NCBI RefSeq assembly: GCF_003369915.1
Contig: NC_046675.1
Coordinates: forward strand, 25,110,001-25,174,000
Length of the DNA: 64,000 bases
Direction of reading: 5' to 3'
From: Drosophila miranda
Taxonomy: Eukaryota > Arthropoda > Insecta > Diptera > Drosophilidae
In this document: piece by piece, positions 1-9,505 of the stretch
Position numbering within the stretch: position 1 is the first letter of the stretch
How the letters are laid out: each line of letters begins with the position of its first letter
Program-made: the position numbers and the translations under genes
Notes under the pieces: generated by a model
The model's database searches: none
What the model was told of the DNA's origin: nothing
The model's input: the letters and a program-made list of their open reading frames with translations, nothing else

Positions 1-502
1 CGCTTGGGGGTCGATTTGTTGTATACTCGTACAAAACATTTTCCTGTCAATATTTGCCCTCCAGACAGGGGATGTCAACTGAAAGTAGAACTTTCATGGA
101 GGTGGAGCAGTGTCTGATGTCCTGTTAGAGATAATGTCACACATGACTGCTTCTGGGTGGGTTTTCGATATCCCCTCTTTAAGTCTTCTGTCTGAGTTTC
201 TAATTAAAAATGTAAAACATACAACATATAAATAGAATACACATTCGTGGGTGACATTTCATGTTGGCTTTTGCACTCTGACCATGGGACCATGGGGGTT
301 AATAAATGGCATACTGCCAATCGTCAGAGCTCCTTTTAAGCGGGTAAACAAGGATCAACTTTGGCAATCGTTCTCGAAATAAATCTTAGAGTTTTATCAT
401 GGCTCTAATTATTGATTTACCACCTCCTATGGTGCTGCTTGCTGCTGCTGCACAGCAAACGGAACCTATTATATTTCTGCACAAAAATATATGAAACTTC
501 TA
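1..502. other. non-coding flank, nothing recognised
   Basis: AT-rich sequence left of the tRNA gene. I see no open frame with coding character, no splice-site pair and no repeat I can name. An A-run at 483-487 (T-run on the minus strand) just downstream of the tRNA would serve as its RNA polymerase III terminator. Confidence 0.6.
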
Positions 503-574
503 TGCCTCCTGTGAGAATTGAACTCACGGCCCCTGGTTTACAAGACCAGTGCTCTGCCACTGAGCTAAGGAGGC
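503..574 (-). tRNA. tRNA:Thr-TGT: tRNA-Thr (anticodon TGT)
   Basis: Reads Thr codon ACA during cytoplasmic translation. On the minus strand the 72-nt gene folds into a full cloverleaf. The 7-bp acceptor stem GCCTCCT/AGGAGGC is perfect, the D-arm carries the A-box TAGCTCAGTGG, and the anticodon stem-loop CTGGTCTTGTAAACCAG places TGT at 542-540. The T-arm stem is GTGAG/CTCAC around TTCAATT, and the discriminator base is A. There is no intron and no encoded CCA, as expected in eukaryotes. The B-box differs slightly from the GGTTCRANYCC consensus. A T-run follows within about 20 bp as a Pol III terminator. No second tRNA gene is visible nearby. Confidence 0.95.
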
Positions 575-1691
575 TTGCTTGAAAAGATCGCACCATCAAG
601 CAATATAAAAGTTAGCTACAGAGGCAGTAGCATCTATTGATTTTAGATAAAGTGGCAGTAGCTCCTACCAAACAAAAAACGTCTTCCAAACCTTATCTTG
701 ACCGTGTACGAATAACATAGACAGCAGCAGACTATTATCACTCCATTGATAACCTTTCAAGTCAAACATCTGTCTAAACACTGACCAAATCGTCTGCGCA
801 ATGCTTTTCATATTAAATTCATTAACGAAATTTATCCCCTCTGTAACATATAGCTTCTGAAATGACACATAGTATAGTATATATACATGGTATCAGTCCT
901 ATGAATTTTAAGTACGAAACCCGTTTCTGTGACAACTTTTGCTCAATTCCACAATTTTTACCTTAATTCCCCGGAAATTTAAGACCCCAGAACTCCAGCA
1001 AAAGTCCAAAACCAAAAAACAGGAAAAAAAAACTTGGTTTAGTTAAACCCCCAAGCAGATTTTTGGACCGCTTAATCCTTCCAGACGAATGCGCTGAAAT
1101 TATTTATTATGACGCAAAACTTTTTTTCCGGTGTCGCAGTGCAACGCGTACCGTACCGCGTTATCTCCTGGCCAAAAGAGCAAAGGGTCTCGCACTGGCA
1201 TCCGCTGAACACAAACACTGTGTCCACCACCCACTGCCACCACCACAAACACACGACTTTTCCAGAGAAATCAGAAAACCAAAATATGAAAGTTGCTTCG
1301 GAAAAAATCCCCACCACAAACAGAGCTTTAAAAGGTGTGTACCCAAATAAAATCGCTCGTAACTGGATTTTTCGGCTGCAGCCACTTCAAAAGAAACAAA
1401 TCTGTTCATTTGGAAGAATCGAATAAAATGGGATAATGTTCCCAAAACGAATAAGCTTTGGAAAACGATTAACTCTTAATGGAAATAACGGCCTCGCATT
1501 AAATGGGTCCATATTAACTCTAAATCGAAAAAGGTAACTTTCAATCATTCCTGCTTAAAATTATTTGAATTCTAGCTTCGACTCGCCGTTCAAAACACTT
1601 CTCCGAAGCGTCATGTCTAGCAGAGCTTTACACTTCTTAATGGAAAACGAGGGGGAACGTTGTGAGTTGCTGCGGACACCGCAACTCTACA
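575..1691. other. non-coding spacer
   Basis: AT-rich spacer between the tRNA gene and the INE-like element. Short open frames occur on both strands around 1060-1440, but they overlap each other in several frames and show no codon preference, so I read them as chance. Confidence 0.5.
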
Positions 1692-2583
1692 TTTATACCC
1701 TATACTTAGTCAGTATGGCTCTCCTCCGGCAGACGCCGCTAATATTAAACGACACGACAAGGAGTGCGTGCGAGAGAGACAGAAAATCAGTCTGAGCGTG
1801 ACGTCGGGCGCTGCGTAGCCACTGCAAATTGATTTGTTCCTATTGGCTATAAAAATGATCTGATCTGATCCAGATTCAGCAATCTGATAGATATCGTCAT
1901 TATCTATGATTTTGCGTTTTTAGTTTTCTCGAATCTGCAATATTGTGTATGCAACAGATTTTTTCATTTGTGGGGGCGGAAGGTGGTGGGGCGAAATTTT
2001 GAAACAAACTCGTCAAGCTCCGATGTCTTAGGAGTGTGGATACCAAATTTGGTTGCTCTAGCTTTTATAGTCTCTGAGATCTAGGCGCTAATGTTTTACT
2101 ATAAGCAAAGCCGGCTATGGTACGTGTGTGTTAGAGAGAGACAGGGCGAGAAAAAATGAAATTGTTTTCTTGATTCTGGCTATGATAATTATACGATCTG
2201 GTTCAGATTTTACACTCTACAACATATAGTCATCCTCTACGATTCTGCGGATGCCACAGATTTTCGCCCTTTGTGGGGGCGGAAGGGGGCGGGGCGAAGT
2301 TTTGAAATATTTTTTTAGCAGTGACATATCACAGAAGTCTGGATCCAAAACATTGTTGCTCTAGCTCTTATAGTCTTCGACCACTAGGCGCTGAAGGGGA
2401 CGGACAGACGGACGGACGGACAGACGGACAGACAGACAGGGCTCAATCGACTCGGCTATTGATGCTGATCAAGAATATATATACTTTATGGGGTCGGAAA
2501 CGATTCCTTCTGGACGTTACACACATCCACTTTTACCACAAATCTAATATACCCCAATACTCATTTTGAGTAACGGGTATAAA
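1692..2583 (+). mobile_element. INE-1/DINE-1 (mini-me)-like Helitron-type repeat, apparently full length
   Basis: A non-coding dispersed repeat. It starts with TTTATACCC (1692-1700) and ends with the inverted GGGTATAAA (2575-2583). Near the right end is a (GACG/GACA)n tract at about 2399-2440, followed by the family hallmark: a conserved stretch containing GCTATTGATGCTGATCAAG and a TATATATACTTTATGGGGTCGG block. These match the published mini-me/INE-1 structure (GTCY microsatellite plus a terminal core). Internally, a module beginning TTGTGGGGGCGGA occurs twice, 302 bp apart (1969 and 2271), each copy ending in AGGCGCT, so the body carries a tandem duplication. No protein is encoded. Related copies lie at 59350-59748, 55485-55745 and 59930-59995. 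Confidence 0.8.
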
Positions 2584-2682
2584 AACCTGATCGCATATTA
2601 ACCCTTAATGGAAAAACGTACTTTGCAGTCAGTCGCTTTAAATAATTTGAATTTGCAGAAGATGTCTTGCCTAAAGTTGGTT

Positions 2683-2969
2683 TTACTCAGGTATTACAAC
2701 ACATGGCGGCGGTTGCGTTTGCGGCTGCTCCTGCTGCTCGTACAGTTGCTCCTCCTGTTTGCACTGTTGCGAGTCCTTGCCCGGGGTCAGGGGGATACCA
2801 AACGGTACGACGTTGGGCGTGGAATTTCCTTAGTGTGCAAAGAGAGTGATCGAGTGAGAAAAGGCTAAGAAAAGATGCAGTACCCACCTGCTGCTGGAAT
2901 GGTTGCCCTGCGAAGTAAGCTTCTGGGGCCGGTCCGAAATGGCCGCATTTCGCATTCCGCGCTGGTCAT
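2683..2969 (-). CDS. candidate small two-exon gene, 75-aa uncharacterised protein
   Basis: I do not recognise the product. The model has exon 1 at 2969-2888 and exon 2 at 2828-2683, joined across a 59-bp intron (GTGGGT...CACTAAG). This gives 75 residues starting MTSAECEMRPFRTG and ending PPPCVVIPE. The second exon has typical Drosophila codon preference (C/G-ending codons) and is proline- and glutamine-rich. The promoter lies just upstream: a DRE (3062-3069) and Motif 1 (3116-3124), as in housekeeping genes. Two ATGs in other frames precede the chosen start, one opening a 17-codon uORF. A second frame is also open across the same splice (start at about 3016), so the reading frame is the weakest part of the model. 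The neighbour at 3240 is divergent. Confidence 0.5.
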
Positions 2970-3061
2970 GTCCTCTGCTGCGTGCCCATAAGTTGACCAT
3001 AAAATGTAGAAGCTTCCATTTTAATAAAAATTCTGATAAATTGAACGCTGGAAAGAAAATG

Positions 3062-3136
3062 TATCGATACCGTAAACGAGCACTGTGAGATAGATATCGT
3101 GTCATCTAAACAACCAGTGTGACCGTTTACGGTATC
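3062..3136. promoter_or_regulatory. bidirectional DRE + Motif 1 promoter inside a 13-bp inverted repeat
   Basis: A perfect DRE (TATCGATA, 3062-3069) and a Motif 1 core (AGTGTGACC, 3116-3124) lie between two divergent small gene candidates. GATACCGTAAACG (3066-3078) and its exact reverse complement (3124-3136) flank the 45-bp centre. DRE is bound by DREF or BEAF-32 and Motif 1 by M1BP, both typical of broad housekeeping promoters. Bidirectional use is inferred from the flanking gene models. Confidence 0.6.
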
Positions 3137-3239
3137 TTAATCAAATTCAAATAAATGTTAATTAATTTGAAACTTTTAATTGCAGAAAATGTTTAATAAA
3201 TCCGATATTTATAGAAACTGACGTGGCCAGACCTGGGAA

Positions 3240-3677
3240 ATGGCGAATTTACCTTTGGGCAGCACTTTGCGCGGAATGAAAATGTAAAGTTTATTTCCAG
3301 TATTCAGTGTTGGATTTATCATTAAACAAAAGAATACAAACAAAAATAGCTTAAACACACAAAATAATGGACGCGTATTCAAGAAGAGGAGGAAATTCTC
3401 TTTAATTACATACATCCTGACAGCCATCCTTCTGATTATATCGGCGGTTTAATGGTATTTGATGCATTGTAAGTATGTCAGGTCCTTGGCGAATTCTTTT
3501 ACCCTAGCTTTCTTTCAGGGATTCATATTTTTCGAGACTCTGCGCTTTGTAATGCCTATCAATTGCATATTTGACATCGTTATGGTAAGAAGATCCAGCC
3601 TTATATATATATATATATTACTGTTGGGTAAAAATTGCTCATTTTGGGGAACATGTTCACTTTTTCTTTTTTAGTAA
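3240..3677 (+). CDS. candidate small four-exon gene, 69-aa single-pass membrane protein
   Basis: No family recognised. Start ATG at 3240 (context GAAATGG). Exons are 3240-3283, 3350-3446 and 3519-3584, and a last exon at 3675 opens directly with the TAA stop. Introns would be 66, 72 and 90 bp; the third has a good donor (G|GTAAGA) and a long pyrimidine tract before its acceptor. The product has a basic stretch (RVFKKRRKF) followed by a hydrophobic segment of about 18 residues (SLITYILTAILLIISA), suggesting a type II membrane anchor. Weak points are the purine-rich acceptor of intron 1 and the poor donor GTTTAA of intron 2. It is divergent from the gene at 2683-2969 and would share its promoter. 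It could equally be a decaying gene. Confidence 0.33.
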
Positions 3678-3792
3678 GTTAGTCAACTCATTCATATTGC
3701 TCACTTGTTCACCTGATTACAAATAGTGTGAAGTTCTCTTTTTTGTTCACTCACTCACGAGCAACACAACACTAATATATATATGAAAGAAC

Positions 3793-3815
3793 TATCGATA
3801 TATATAGCAACGATA
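3793..3815. promoter_or_regulatory. DRE and paired CGATA sites upstream of the 3891 gene
   Basis: A perfect DRE (3793-3800) contains one CGATA, and a second CGATA lies at 3811-3815, about 80-100 bp upstream of the start codon. Clustered CGATA is the BEAF-32 recognition pattern and the DRE is the DREF site. The same TATCGATATATA core recurs upstream of the ARB2-like gene and CTNNBL1. Confidence 0.6.
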
Positions 3816-3890
3816 TACCACCGCGGCTTCCAACACAGGCTGCATTTTTCTTTGCACATGAAAATATAAAGTTTAATCAAATTTGCAACA

Positions 3891-5345
3891 ATGCCGCTGG
3901 ATCAGGTGATATCAGAGCTTGTGGGCAGCAATTGCCTCAGTGTGGTGTTGGTGAAATCGTTGGACTTGTTCAAGCCGGGCACAATCTCCAGCGACAACGA
4001 GAATGAGGAGGTCATCAAAAATATTGAGATTAGTACCAGTGCAATATTCTGGATCGAGAAAAACACCCAGCACCGCATCGTATTGGGAGAATACTTCAAT
4101 ATTGAGAATGTTAATGAGACCAAAGTACTCATAGACTGCATTTTTCTCAAACTGATGCTTTGCGAAGTGAATTTAGAGCGTCTGATGAAACAAGCGGTAA
4201 GGGTGGGGATCAAGTGTTTGCGCATTAACCTGGTGGCCAACAAGCCCTTTTCTCTGCACTGCAGCAACTGTGCCATAGAACTGAGTCAGATGCGAGCATA
4301 CCGTCTCGTTGCTCCGCTGCCCGGACTCAACATGAGATTGCCACGCGACATCTGGGATAGCTTGGAGGTTAAGAACATTGCACACTTCGACCAGATTTAC
4401 TACGGCCCCAATCAGATTGTGATGTCTGCCAATCACATAAAATTCGACACTAAAATGATCTACTGCCCTAGGCGTCGTCGCGTAGAGTGCCCCGGTTGCT
4501 CCAGGGTGTTGGGCACTTTCCTATCGAAGGCCGTGTGCCTCCATGCGGATGCCCTGCGCATGGGTACTCGAGTGTCCCCTGCAGCTCCACTGGACTTCAA
4601 CGAGCTTCTTGGCCACATCACGCCCACACAGCTGATGTTGCGACTGTTGAAACATGTCTACAAATCACGCCTGTTTCTGAAGACTGTGCGCCCCGATGGC
4701 CAGATTCATTACCTTCTCCTGATGACGGAATTGAAGAAATTAACGTTTCTGCGCTCGAAACTATCGCTTTCTAGTAAGCTCGATCCGACACCAGTGAATT
4801 TCCCGGATGGGGACACCAGTAGCGAGTACGAAGACAGTACGGAGAGCAGCAGCGATGATAGTATAATGAGCAGCAGCTCTACCTCCATTGATAAAGATTC
4901 ACCGAATACCGTGGATCTCACCAGCTCCACGCCCCGAACACCACGGAAGATGTTTGAGAATAATATCACAAATAAGCCCATTAACTATGTGTATCTGACT
5001 CCTTATAATGGCTGCCGTGTTGAATATATCTTCGCCAGCAATGATTCAGAGCTACGCGATATTCATAGCACCGTCGACAACTGGCGCGACAATAATATGC
5101 GCTCCCTGCGTATCTCTTACTCGATGATGATCGACCTGGTCAGCGAACTGAATGCCAACGCACACATTGAGGCCGCACTGCAGAATTTGATGCCGCCCTT
5201 CCGCTCCCAAGAGCAGCGCAGCAGTCACATAATATTCGAGACCGACGAGGAGTTCTATGCCACACAGCAGAAACTGGATGAGGTCCGAGTCCAACCCACT
5301 CCGGATGAGAATTCTGAAATCATCGAAATAATAGATTCTGATTAA
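3891..5345 (+). CDS. single-exon protein with UBE3D-like paired CxxC motifs, possible HECT-like E3 ligase
   Basis: A 484-residue intronless gene. The start ATG has a good context (CAACAATG). The middle carries CSNC (Cys124/Cys127), then LVAPLPG and an IWDSLEV tryptophan, then CPGC (Cys200/Cys203) followed by SRVLGTF. This spacing resembles the HECT_2 domain of UBE3D/UBE2CBP, which binds ubiquitin-loaded E2 enzymes. The match is by eye and only moderate. Residues about 305-345 are rich in serine and acidic residues and probably disordered. The C-terminus ends in an acidic EIIEIID run. Codon use is typical of Drosophila. A poly(A) signal AATAAA lies at 5417-5422. The promoter has a DRE and CGATA sites. 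The coding assignment is firm; the ubiquitin role is inference. Confidence 0.85.
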   Translation: MPLDQVISELVGSNCLSVVLVKSLDLFKPGTISSDNENEEVIKNIEISTSAIFWIEKNTQHRIVLGEYFNIENVNETKVLIDCIFLKLMLCEVNLERLMKQAVRVGIKCLRINLVANKPFSLHCSNCAIELSQMRAYRLVAPLPGLNMRLPRDIWDSLEVKNIAHFDQIYYGPNQIVMSANHIKFDTKMIYCPRRRRVECPGCSRVLGTFLSKAVCLHADALRMGTRVSPAAPLDFNELLGHITPTQLMLRLLKHVYKSRLFLKTVRPDGQIHYLLLMTELKKLTFLRSKLSLSSKLDPTPVNFPDGDTSSEYEDSTESSSDDSIMSSSSTSIDKDSPNTVDLTSSTPRTPRKMFENNITNKPINYVYLTPYNGCRVEYIFASNDSELRDIHSTVDNWRDNNMRSLRISYSMMIDLVSELNANAHIEAALQNLMPPFRSQEQRSSHIIFETDEEFYATQQKLDEVRVQPTPDENSEIIEIIDSD

Positions 5346-5422
5346 TAATCTCATAATAAGATTGCTTTTCAATATAAAAGGCTCATATTTAGTGAGCATT
5401 TATTTCTAAATCACAAAATAAA

Positions 5423-8400
5423 TAATATGGAAAAGTTTCAGACACTATAGCTGTCCCGGTTCATATTTTATTTATATTCTTCATGTTATATAAGAATGTT
5501 TACCCTGTAAAGAAACCCGTAACAAACCAAAAATTACAAAAATTGACAGAAATTCTATGTATTTTTCCTATTTTTGAAACATTTCTTTTAATTTATTTGA
5601 ACTTTTCATTAAACATGTCTCCTTCTATAATTGAATGGCGTCATGGATTCTTCCTGAACAGACCCATAAAACTGTTCCTCAAGCACTGATTAACCCTTTC
5701 CCTGTATTTCCTTTTGATATTTTTATAATTTCTTGGCATATTTTCTTAATTGTCTTGTTGTTGTGGCAATTAGTAAAGATTTAATTGCGGGCAAATCCTT
5801 ATAAATATTCCAAGCAACCGATGCGGTTTATGGTCTATCCAACCCTCCAGTTTTGGGGCGGAGGAAATCAGGGTAAGGACTCCATCCTCCAACTTTAGGG
5901 CAGGAATGACCACATCATTAATCGTTGGCTGGTTAACGTACAACAATTTGTCCAAATAACAATTAAGGGCCCAATACCAAGGGGCCAACCCCCAACAAAG
6001 CAAACAAGTTAAGCACCCTAAAGGACATGGACACTCCCTCTGAAGGATGGAGGTATACAGATCAGGGAATCGTTAACAGCATTTGACAGTTGGCTAATGA
6101 AAATCCAAGGGAGTGAAAGTGTTGTAATGTGATTAATGATTTGGCTCGGTTTTAAATTTCCCCTGCGTTTAAATTTCTCTGTAATTCTGGATCCTAGAAT
6201 CCATCTATTATATATGCACTGCCCGTTCCATTTTCCCACATGCACTTTGGTCCATTGTTCAGCACGGGAGTGAAATGGATTCCGCTGTGTTTTGGTTCTT
6301 TCTTTTTTGGTTAGGACAACAATGACTTTCAGTTTGGTATATGAAAGATTTTGTTGCAGGTGGAAACGAAATGGCTAATGGAGATGGGATTCGGTTCTAT
6401 TGTTGGGCCAGCCTTTGTCTGGGAGCGGTTCCATCATAACTTTTACCCTCTATAAATACTCGTAGGTACTTTCTAGAATTATAGAAGTGCATAAAGGTTA
6501 TCTGTGTGTGGAGAGAAATTCCCCAGCAATTGCCAATAATTAACATAATGAAGCCATAAATTGTGCAAATGGAAGAAAGTCCAATGACACTAAATGGACC
6601 CCACCCTATGCCAGAACATCACCATAGATTGGTTGGGGAGTGAAATACTTCTAGAGAAAGCATGCGAAATTAATATCAACGCCCCGCTTCGCCTCATAAA
6701 TTAATTTTCAAGTGCATCGTCGCAGCGCTTCGAAGTTAGGGAGAAAGTTCCCCCCATAGACGTTCTCCTAGGGAAAGTATATCCATATGGCTGGACCTGG
6801 TGGTCGCTTCTTTGGTTAATTACCAAGATGTATGCGTGTCGCGCGCACCACAGACCAATTAACCCCCATTATGGTCAGCTTTGGAGTCGGAGTGCCAGTG
6901 ACAACACTCCACACTCATCCAATCATCTCGTCCTGGTCCTGGGTGAGGTCAAGCGTTCGCTGAGCCCAGCCATGGCTCTGGGTATGGCACTCGCTCTCCC
7001 CAGCAATTAAGATTTCCAAGAGCAACAAGCACACACACATCCCAAATAAAAGACGCAAAACAAACTCATTTCAGGACTGGATCCAAATTGCTTTATGATG
7101 TTGCAGATTATGATAATGAATGATGCCATCTGGACCTGCACTTGGTGGCACTCGAACACTGACCAGGGACTATGCCATGTTGACACTTTAAGTGATTTAA
7201 TGTTATTGTTTTCGTAGCTTCCCTTCTACCCCCTATATCACTCGCTACTCTCCTCCCACCCGCATTCAGAACTTTCGTGCCACAGAAGCGTGCATAAATT
7301 TAATGAATATTAATGAAATTTGTTGTTTTTTCGAGGTTTTATAATTGAAACGGTTTTGTTACTAAAGTTTTTGCATGCAAGTTTTCAAAAGTTCGCCCAA
7401 AAGCCATTGAAGTAACTAAAATGTACAGTTTTTTTATTTTATTGGCTCTTATTATTGGTAACAGAAAAATTACTGCTGTAGAGCAAGAAATATTGTTCTG
7501 GAGTATCAATAGTATTGGTTAAGGCCAATAATTGATATTTTTAGATATTTCAAGTGGCATAATTTTCTGCTTTTTTAAAACTTTTTGCCGGTGAAAGCCA
7601 TCTCTCTTAGAGAGGTCATCAGTCGGAATGCTGGAAGGGACAGATTTTACTGTAAAAACATTCATTTACCACTCCAAAAATAAGCCACATACATATGTAG
7701 GAAACTCAACCATATCTGTTATTTTGGACACATAGGAAAGCTCTCCCTTTCCCCTTCCCATTCCCTATTTCATATTGACAAAAAACACTTATACATAAAT
7801 GTACATGATAGAAAACTCCACCTTTCTGAATGTCAATGCCCATAGGTAACTTGTTTCCAATTGAAAGGTTTTATTTAAAATGTATTTTTGACACAAACTT
7901 TTCGCTTATCATTTTGCGGAACGGAACGTCGAAATGTATGGAATATACACTGGTGTACGAGTATATGTATGTATAGTAGGTACATATACATATATTTTTG
8001 TCAGTTTATTGACACAATTGTGAACAAATAAATCCCCAACTTCGGGCCACTGTGAATGCTGATTGCATATCTCTTTTTTGCACACCCACCCTCTCCACTC
8101 TTTTTCGACTGCCCTTCTCCTTTTCGGTGAACTTCCATTGAAATGTTTTTGATTGGAAAAAATTTAATTTCCTATACGCTTCAACACTGCTTATCGCCGA
8201 TGGATGCATTGTGTGCTATCCATCCCACAAGTGGGAAAAAAATTGGCAGCCTCCCGACGATTTTAAATTTAAATCAAGTGTTTGGCTCAGCTGCTGGATA
8301 TCTAAACTTTTTGCACACTTTTTTTGGAGTTCTATCTGTCAGTACTGGTACTCCAAAATGTACATATGTATGTAAATATGTCAGAGGGGGTATGCACAAA

Positions 8401-9050
8401 AACCTCAAACCACAATTAATTAAGGCAAACGCTCTTGAGGACAACATCAGCACCAATATCGAAACATTCATTGAGAGTTTTTTTTCTAGTCGCAAAAGCT
8501 TCAATTACGATTTTTCGATTTGCTCTACGGAGAAGAATCGCACTGCCAATTGTCAGAGTTATAACAAAAAGAAGAGAGAAAAATGTTCATTAAACGTTAG
8601 CTCTACTTGGTGGTAAAAGCAAAACCAAGCTATATTTGTACCGTGTATTTATAGAAAACAAAGGGTATATGAGCTCCATTTGGTATTTGGTAGGTTTTAC
8701 GTAGGTTTTAGGGTACAGAACATTTATGAATGGAGTGGCCAGGTAGTAGAAAAGTGAATTAATGTATCTCCCTTAATCGAAACCACATTTTTTAAAATTT
8801 CGAACTCATATGGGGAAGATTTTTACATATATTGTATCTATTAAAAATCGCCTGAATCTCATATAAAACTTCAGCGTATTGTCTGAAACAAAAATGAAAT
8901 TGTCTTTTAGTGACCTCTAAATTAGTGCGTAGAAGGTATCCAAAAGTCGAAATCCTTGAAATTTCGTATTTTTTATTTTCCTTTGCATTCATACATACTC
9001 GTATTCGTTACTCATTCGCCGTCGCTTTTGTCCCAGGGACAATGGCGGAA
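5423..9050. other. gene-poor non-coding DNA
   Basis: AT-rich intergenic or possibly intronic DNA. No open frame with coding bias and no credible splice pairs. A 157-codon open frame on the plus strand at 8143-8616 has no codon preference and I treat it as chance. Short palindromic TACATATGTA motifs occur near 7690 and 8357. Confidence 0.5.
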
Positions 9051-9132
9051 CCGCAGCGTAAGAGAAAGAGGGAGCGAGAACGCAGAAGGAGCCGCAGCGT
9101 AAGAGAAACAGGGAGCGAGAGTGGCAGAGGAG
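9051..9132 (+). repeat. 41-bp direct tandem duplication
   Basis: Copy one at 9051-9091 and copy two at 9092-9132 both start CCGCAGCGTAAGAGAAA and differ at only a few positions. The unit is purine-rich (GAGCGAGA). No gene is associated. Confidence 0.85.
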
Positions 9133-9481
9133 GAAAATTCATTTTTTCCATTAAATCGAGCCGTTGATTGTGCATGAAGTCTCATCGGGCGGGGGGCACA
9201 AATGTCAGGGGGCTCTTCGGTTAGATGGGGGCGTTGCGATAGGTTGCCATTTGGCAGAGCATCGGAGCGCCACCTTCACCTCATCCTTCCACGCTGAGTG
9301 CCAAAACGCATCGATTGTGCGGTTGACTCCCACGGGAGTGAATAACGGGGAAGCTTATCCTTTCGTTGAATGCTCTACTCTGAAAAAATAAAGCATCTTT
9401 TTAATTCACTTTCACAAACTTTCTCTATCTGGTTTGTGCTTTCTTAGATGATTCTTTCGAGGAACCAAGTACAGCTCATGT

Positions 9482-9505
9482 AGGTACATACATATGTATG
9501 TACCT
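9482..9505. repeat. 24-bp perfect palindrome
   Basis: The 12-base half AGGTACATACAT is followed immediately by its exact reverse complement, so the whole 24 bp reads the same on both strands. It is built around the TACATATGTA core that recurs in the window (for example 45138-45157). Confidence 0.9.

Noticed and set aside
2608-2868. Leucine-rich plus-strand open frame
   Set aside because: Antisense to the glutamine/proline codons of the small minus-strand gene model; the leucines are the complement of CAG/CAA codons.
8143-8616. 157-codon plus-strand open frame
   Set aside because: AT-rich codon choice unlike the real genes in the window, no domain, and it overlaps an open frame on the other strand.
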